NCBI GenBank assembly: GCA_963971425.1
Contig: OZ020525.1
Coordinates: forward strand, 10,732,187-10,796,186
Length of the DNA stretch: 64,000 bases
Source of the DNA: Bryoerythrophyllum caledonicum
Lineage: Eukaryota > Streptophyta > Bryopsida > Pottiales > Pottiaceae
Direction of reading: 5' to 3'
The notes under the pieces: generated by a model
Told to the model about the DNA's origin: nothing
The model's input: the letters and a program-made list of their open reading frames with translations, nothing else
The model's database searches: none
Part shown: in pieces, positions 57,914-64,000 of the stretch
How positions within the stretch are numbered: position 1 is the stretch's first letter
Layout: every line of letters starts with the position of its first letter
Made by a program: the position numbers and the translations under genes

Positions 57914-59661
57914 TGTTAAGTAGTAATTTTGACCAATTGAAAATTAATCCAATGTGGTCTGATTCGTTCGCTAGGGAGGTATGTAATTAAAGAATTGGAA
58001 TTATGACTTCAACACCCATGGAATGGTTCAATCAAGACTTAACTCAAGTACCCATGCTTCCATAACACCTCATTGGTGACAGTACCAATCTCTCAATTTC
58101 CATATGTAAAACCAAAGGCTAACCTCTTATTGGTGCAAAATGTATCTTCAATAATCTTCTACTCCATCGTCTTTATAATATTCTCCAAGTTGCCAGAACA
58201 TCACCGCTTCGATGCTGCAAGGCTCTCGTATGATTCCCGTCCCCTTGTGCTCAGGTTCAAATTTGATCAACCATTGGTAATCTTCTTCTCTCAACACCGC
58301 TCCAATCGGTGTGTCTTTGTTGGTCTTCAACAGTATGTGTATCTCTTCACAGATCTTCTTCTTTGTCTCCAAACTTACTGATTTCACTATTCCTCCCAAA
58401 TAATGCGCTCTTCCATACTTTTGTTTTAACAATTCTCTCAACTTGTCTATTAATTCCCTATTGGTTAATTTCACACCCGGCATAGGTGTTAATAACCACC
58501 TCACAACATTACTCTCATCTCGGCAATCAATGCTTCATTCTTTTAATGACATCCTTTTCTCCCTTTTCCAATTATTCTTCTTCTTTAATTTTCTTCATTT
58601 CATTTTCCACTTCTTCTTATTTTTTTAATCCACACTTCTCTTTTTATTTATTTTTCTATTTATTATTTTTATTATTTTATTTTTCTCTTATCAGACGCAG
58701 GTTTGATTACTCTCCAATTGTTGATTTCTCTCCACTGGTCTTCAGAGCCAATGGGGCAACACCTCCCAATATGGCCTCAATCAACTCCAGCATACAAAGT
58801 ACCAATTGGTAACATGGCCATGGCATACACCCATGCCTGTTCAACTTCTCCAATTGGTTTCAGTCTACTCTTCTAACACAGTCAACTCCAATCAGTTTAA
58901 TTACCAATGGGGAACACAACTTCCCATTGATAATAAATCACTCACACATCCACATTCACTCAACAGGGCTTCCTCATTGGTTTCTCCAATTTTTCTACAA
59001 CGACACTCCCTCAACAGTCCTCCAATCATTGTTCTCCAATAGTCTCAATCACATTCTCTTCACTCACCTTTTAATTAATTATCATAATTTTATAAATCAT
59101 ACACAAGTCTGATAATGTTCCAATCAGCTTATCCCTCAATCGGCTCTTCTCTCAATGGGTAATTAAGATCCCCAGGGGTATTACTCACATCCAGCATACT
59201 TTACCAATTGGAAACCAGCCCATGGCATGCACCCATGCTGGTTCGTTAATTCCAATCAGTTTCAAATCTTCTCCATTCACCACTTACTCCACATCAACAT
59301 CAAACTCCAATCACATAGATTTCCAGAATCATATTTCCATTCCTCCAATAGTTCCACACATCACAGTCACAGTCACCAAAGAAAGCTAAAAACTCAACTA
59401 ATACTTCCCTATCTCCAGGAAGGAGCTCCTCCACTACACACAAAGAGACTGTCTTTCCAATCGGGTTTGTCCTGACTCATACTACCCGATTGGTTTGGTT
59501 GGTTACCACCAACCATCTAACTACACTATTTCCAACCTATTGGGAAACTAACTGCTACTAGCCGCCAGTTACACTACCAGAATCCTACCTATTGGTAACA
59601 CCACCACTCTAACCACAAAAAGTCACCAATAGAGAAAAAAGAAATTAATCTAACTACCACA
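57914..59661 (-). repeat. Element C 5' LTR
   Basis: Same length and, wherever compared, same sequence as 40160-41907. All seven open frames of the left copy recur here with identical translations. Confidence 0.97.
58148..58504 (-). CDS. LTR-borne ORF, right copy
   Basis: Identical in translation to the 40,394-40,750 frame. In the 5' LTR this copy would lie in the transcript leader, upstream of the primer site and gag. Confidence 0.35.
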   Translation of the reverse strand: MRWLLTPMPGVKLTNRELIDKLRELLKQKYGRAHYLGGIVKSVSLETKKKICEEIHILLKTNKDTPIGAVLREEDYQWLIKFEPEHKGTGIIREPCSIEAVMFWQLGEYYKDDGVEDY

Positions 59662-59666
59662 GGAGG

Positions 59667-61492
59667 GTGAGGCCCAATACTAGTCAAAGCAGACCTCAAT
59701 TGATTGTAAACCTAAGAAGAAACCTAAATTACTATATACATGTTCCACCCTATGACACTCGTTTGTTAGAGAAATTAGAGGTTGAGATTGATGAACAAAT
59801 AGGAGAAGCAGTGGAAAATGAATGGATAAGTGCACAAGAAATGAGTGATATAATAACTTTGTATAAATACCCAAGGGATAGAAAAGAAGATGTTAAGAGA
59901 GTAGGACTAACAGAGGAAGGATTATATCTTTGCCTTCATTAATCTGAATTGAATTTTTAGAAAGCTAGAGGTCATTTTGCCTATGGCAACTATCAATGTC
60001 AGATAAGGGAAAAAGAAAAGTAGAAGAACAAAAATTAGCACGAGCTGAGTGTTATAGAAGAAGGACAGAAAGGTGGGAAGGACTCAAATTCTTAACAATC
60101 AATCCCATCTTTAATGTTACACCTTCTCCTAGTAACTTAGAAAATAGAGTTTCATATGAAGACTTAAAACTCCGTAGTATCTCAAGAGGAAGTTCTATTA
60201 ATAGTGGTAGTAAAAAAGGAGAAGAAAACGAGTCATCATCGTCGGAGACATCTAGATGGTCCCCACCTCGTAGAATACTTCCTTTTTCTACTAGTTCTCC
60301 AACTTTTTCATCTTCCTCAAGTTCTACCGAGAGTTCATCACCTTCAACCCCTCCTATTCCTGAAGCACTTGAAAATAATTTTGTTAATATGGCACATCAT
60401 AGGATGTTAAATATAGCACCTTTTCTTGTATTCTATGGAGATTTAGGGGAAGATCCAGACTCATACTTGGAGAGATTTCAGGTGGTTGCTACAGCAAATG
60501 ACTTACCTGTTGATAAATATATAACTAGTTTCTCTGGAAATCTAGAAGGGGAAGCTCAAAGATGGTATGTTGCTTTAAACCCTAAACTTGCTAATTGAGG
60601 TGATTTAAAAGATGCATTTTTAGCTAGGTTTAGACCACAAGCGTACCACAATACTTTGCAAGACCAATTACAGAGTTTTCAAATGTACCCTACAGAGACC
60701 ATCACAGGGTATTATACTTGTCTCAGGAATTTGTTAAATCGATGGCGTGATCATGGAATGCCTGAACCTTGGATTGTTAATACTTTTACTAGGGGTTTGT
60801 TAGAACCTGTGTGTATCTATCAAGTAAAACTATCCAATCCTGCAACTTTAAATGCAGCTTATGAAGCTGCACGAAATTGGGAAGCTGCTATGCAGCGATC
60901 CAATATGTTACAAAATAATCCTCAATACCATGATCCCTATCTTTTAAATATTCCTAATCAAATTGGAATGGATAATCGTGGTAGAGATTACTACTTCAAA
61001 GCAATACTTAATGAACCGCCGTTAAGCATAAGAACTACACCTACTACGACGCAACCATTAGCGTTAATGCCTCCTCCCAGCAGTGAAGAATCTGAATTGA
61101 AGGCATTACAAAAACAGTTTAAGGAATTGTCAGTGCAAATTAATGAGGGTAGAAATAAAAGACCTAAAGCTACTAACCAAAGAACTAATATATGGTGTAG
61201 TAATTGCAAAGGTCATGGACATTTAACCACTGAGTGTAGATATCCTATAATTAGTGTATCTTGTCTTGAATGTGCTTATTGTGGTACAAAGGGACATGAT
61301 ATTACTACTTGTAGAAATATAAAAGAAGTCAAAGCTCTAGTCCAAGATCAACCTTCTAACAACCAAAAACCGCCCTACCGCGTCACGTCTAAACAACCTT
61401 TTACAAGGCCTGGAGACAATAGAAATCCTAGAGGAAATAACAATTATGGTCAAACCATAACAAGAGCCGAAGTTGTTCATGAACCTAGATGA
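59667..61492 (+). pseudogene. Element D gag, 3' part
   Basis: After element C the D sequence resumes: a 91-codon frame (59,667-59,942), then a second frame from ATG 59,996. It has a Ser-rich linker and a Ty3 gag core (LVFYGDLGEDPDSYLERFQ, GNLEGEAQRWYVAL), an in-frame TGA at 60,596-60,598, and continues FLARFRPQAY...GYYTCLRNLLNRW. Two zinc knuckles (CSNCKGHGHLTTEC and CAYCGTKGHDITTC) precede the stop at 61,492. No protease, reverse transcriptase or integrase follows, so D is a gag-only remnant. It is only distantly similar to element C's gag. Confidence 0.85.
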
Positions 61493-61925
61493 AATCCTGG
61501 CATACTTAAATCAGGATCCATAATGCAGACACACTTCGGTGGAACTGAAACAAGAAACATCATGAAGCTAATACATACGTGAAGGTGTACCCATAAAAAA
61601 TGAAGACCAAAACTCTGTTGTCTACACAGTACCTCGGATCCAAGCGACCCGAGTCTACCTCCTACATCTGTTTTTTTCTCTCATCTATCTATCACCTCTA
61701 AACTCTGATTCATGCATAAGTATACCAAAACAAGAGCCGAAGCTGTGCATGAATCTAGTTTTAATCCTAGAATACTAAATTCATTATCCATAATGCACAC
61801 ACACTTTGGTAGAATTGATACGAGAAACATCAAGAAGATAAAACAGACGTGAAGGTGTAACCAAAAAATAAAAAAGGAAAACCAAAACTCTGTGCATAGA
61901 AAAAATAGAATACCACAGATCAGCT
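61462..61925. repeat. Diverged direct duplication at the end of element D gag
   Basis: About 61,462-61,640 (AACAAGAGCCGAAGTTGTTC ... ACGTGAAGGTGTACCC ... CCAAAACTCTGTTG) recurs at 61,728-61,895 with many substitutions. The first copy overlaps the last gag codons, so the duplication includes coding sequence. Confidence 0.75.
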
Positions 61926-62814
61926 GTGCATTTAGTCCCTCGGTTCCGAGGGCCAAGAGGATCTCTTCAAATCAGGATTCTTATCTTTTGATGACAAGAG
62001 AAAGCAACAACAACTATTTCAGCTAGAAGCATAACAAGGTTCATTTCCGAGTAGAGTGTGAACTCACCATGAAAGCAAGCCGGCTCTTGTTGGCTTTGAT
62101 AACGTCTGCTCCAAAGCTCTTGAAACCAACTTTGGCTCGAATCGCAGATGCTCCAACCTGATGAACACCAACTCTGCATTTAGGGTTTAATAAATTCTAT
62201 GAACTATGCTCATAGGAAAAGGGTCGAAGGGAATAGAAATTTTGAATTGGGTGTTGGGTTAATTGCGGCGGACTACAGTTTAGACTTCAAGTACAAGTAT
62301 TGAACTTCAAAAGCAGACAGGGGACTTAGCATCCCCGTTTTTTAAGTGAAAATATTATAGTGAAAAAGTCTTGAACTTATCTCTCTTGCTTGCGGCTGCA
62401 GCCCCTCGTCGTCGTGCGTCTGTCGACTCCCTTCTCCGTTCTCACCTCGTCCTGCCTGCAAGAGAAAGGGACTTAGAGTTTAGCATATCAGGGTTCAGTA
62501 TATCCACCTTTCATTTAACCTAATGTCCAAGGACGACTCATGTATGCAATGCTATCGTAGAAACTACAGCTGGAACTCTGCACCACACCAGAAGTGAACA
62601 TGAGCAGCCACTTGAAAGTTGACGAACTACATGGTATGTGAAGTAAATGTTAAGTGACGCCACACAATAGCAACGACTCATGCTCAAGTTGAAATCAAAA
62701 AGACTTTTCCCCTTAATTTGTACAGATGATCCAAATGCCTTTTATCTCGCAAATATTGGTCAATATCCAGGAAAATTAAATATTTGGTTCTAGATACCTA
62801 ATAGTCTAGGATCC
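61926..62814. other. Mostly unassigned; one possible minus-strand exon
   Basis: Minus-strand 62,156-62,065 is flanked by CATCAG and GTGAGT and would encode VGASAIRAKVGFKSFGADVI and about ten more residues ending AFM. A competing frame is also open. I cannot place it in a family. The rest shows no gene. Confidence 0.2.
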
Positions 62815-62904
62815 TTATTGCACAATATAGTTTGTGATGCATTGTGCTAAATATGAAACCAAAGTTACAATGCATATTATAAATCGTTCTCTAAGATTTC
62901 GTAC

Positions 62905-63440
62905 CTGTGTCATTTGGGCCCGCCCCGCACCCAACAGTATTGGCCCAGTTTCCCCCGCACTTCCTCGATTGTTCCTTGGTCGACCATTGGTTGCCCTTGA
63001 CGAGGACCTATTCCTATTCCTTGTGGATCGTGATGAATTATCTCGGCTCCTAGGGTCTATACTTGAGTCCATGCTTTGACAGTCATGGTCGTCAACAACA
63101 CCGTTTGCACCCTTACCACCATGCATCGAGCTTACTGACGCGTTAGGTCCCGTGAAATCACTCGTCATGATAACTTGTGTAGACTCTTGTTCCCCCCTTT
63201 CTTTACGCAGCTGCATCACATAGTTGTACGACTACACATTACAAATTAAAGTATGACCAATACAAGATTGCACTATTGAAAGCAAACTATTCATATGAAA
63301 ATGAAGCACTTACTTCGACAGTATTGTGTGGCGCCACTTCTGCTTGAAGTATACTTGACAAATTCTTGAATCGCACGGGCCCCTCAGATGACAAGTCCTC
63401 ACGACTCTCCTCTGAAACCAAGGCCTTCTGTTGTTGTCGC
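62905..63440 (-). CDS. Possible two-exon gene fragment, unknown
   Basis: A minus-strand frame (about 63,430-63,314, ending ILQAEVAPHNTVE) meets a GTAAGT donor. A TGTAG acceptor near 63,233 leads in phase into SYNYVMQLRKERGEQ and on to GAGRAQMTQ, followed by a GTACGA donor at about 62,904. The second exon is Ser/Arg/Asn-rich (SRSTRNRNRSSSRATNGRPR), probably disordered. No family recognised. The first exon's ...GPVRFKNLSSIL faintly recalls linkers of Ty1/copia polyproteins, a weak impression. It may be a fragment of a gene or of another retroelement. Confidence 0.3.
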
Positions 63441-64000
63441 TAAGTTGAGGACCTTACTGGGCTTTGGATTTGAGATGTGTGTTGTTCTTCTCTTCTAGCC
63501 ACCCTTGCTTATCATCCTCTGCAAGTCGTCCTGGTTGCGTCAAATTGAACATTATCACTAGGATACACCTGCGATGATATGGCAAGACATCATTGAACCA
63601 TATTTATTCCTACTTAGTTCTATTTTACTATTTCAAGCAGTTGCCAACCGGATGGCCCATAATCCGCATCTAATTTATCAATTCTTGTCAGTCTTAACTT
63701 GAATTTTCAAAAACAAAGTTAATCGTGGCTATAGCATCTCTATTATTTGCTTCTGTTGTAACAAGCATTGCACTTTACTGAATTTATCATTCATCATAAG
63801 TGAATAACGACAACACCAGGGAATAATTAACTTTAAGCAAACTTGGGGGCTTAGCGGATACAACTAGTGCTTATCTATTTGTAAATTGCTCACTTTGATC
63901 AAGACCTCTAGATTTGAATCAGAACTAAGTCGTGTTCAATAAAGATGTGTCAGATTGTGTGCAAGTGGTATTGGCAGACTAAGAATGCATTATTCCGCCG
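63441..64000. other. Window end, nothing assigned
   Basis: No further coding-like frame was found. It may contain upstream exons of the minus-strand fragment at 62,905-63,440. Confidence 0.35.

Larger units (their letters stand above)
40160..59661 (-). mobile_element. Element C, Ty3-type LTR retrotransposon with extra ORF
   Basis: Complete insertion bounded by two 1,748-base LTRs (40160-41907 and 57914-59661) and the duplication GGAGG (40155-40159 and 59662-59666). Orientation is minus: primer site at 57,911-57,894, gag, pol (protease, reverse transcriptase, RNase H, integrase), then a third ORF, then a purine tract before the left LTR. Element B sits inside gag. Without B it is about 14.3 kb. 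The protease-RT-RNaseH-integrase order is that of Ty3/Metaviridae. The LTR pair shares a constant offset of 17,754 with no indel that I can see. Confidence 0.97.

Noticed and set aside
40160..59661. The 1.75-kb repeat pair as a segmental gene duplication
   Set aside because: TG...CA ends, five-base target duplication, adjacent primer site and purine tract show that they are LTRs.

Overview
This window is nuclear DNA of a land plant. The evidence is spliced, intact plant genes (a 14-exon sucrose synthase, a plant-type tetraspanin with a GCCK motif, a two-exon MO25-like protein, and a plant-specific photolyase-domain/alpha-beta-hydrolase fusion), GT-AG introns of roughly 60-500 bases, and nested Ty3 LTR retrotransposons with tRNA-type primer sites. 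I cannot name the species. The short-intron gene island inside old repeats would suit a bryophyte or another early-diverging land plant, but that is only an impression.

Layout. 1-12,000: decayed accessory DNA. It holds two unrecognised broken ORFs, an A/C-rich tract with hairpins, degenerate tandem repeats, a dead Tc1/mariner transposase (5,995-6,785), a long miRNA-like foldback (9,397-9,523) and the first copy of a dispersed repeat. 12,388-30,330: the gene island. It contains the photolyase-like/hydrolase gene (+, 13 exons, 830 aa), MO25 (+, 2 exons, 339 aa), tetraspanin (-, 2 exons, 267 aa) and sucrose synthase (-, 14 exons, 845 aa, plus a leader intron). All four reading frames join cleanly across every splice site I propose. 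Between tetraspanin and sucrose synthase lie two more copies of the dispersed repeat and a roughly 600-base inverted-repeat element.

30,330-64,000: mobile-element territory. After a hairpin-rich repeat cluster and a decayed methyltransferase-like gene comes element A (-). Then follows a three-level nest. An old Ty3 element D (+) has its gag split by element C (-, 19.5 kb as it lies, two 1,748-base LTRs, TSD GGAGG). Element C has its own gag split by element B (+, 5,191 bases, TG...CA ends, TSD CCACT). A and B are homologous. They look like very large solo LTRs that carry an ORF upstream of a TATA box.

The most unusual features are in C, A and B. C carries gag, pol and a third ORF of about 1,050 codons, all in one phase. 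They are broken only by TAG/TGA codons of the type expected from CAG/CGA, and the integrase catalytic residues are changed by G-to-A type substitutions, yet its two LTRs look identical. C is also saturated with CCAAT/ATTGG motifs. B carries three separate minisatellites that share one 9-base core (TCCGGGCCA). A has different minisatellites at the equivalent sites. Together with the extra ORFs this resembles, by analogy only, self-recognition systems of the VANC/VANDAL type.
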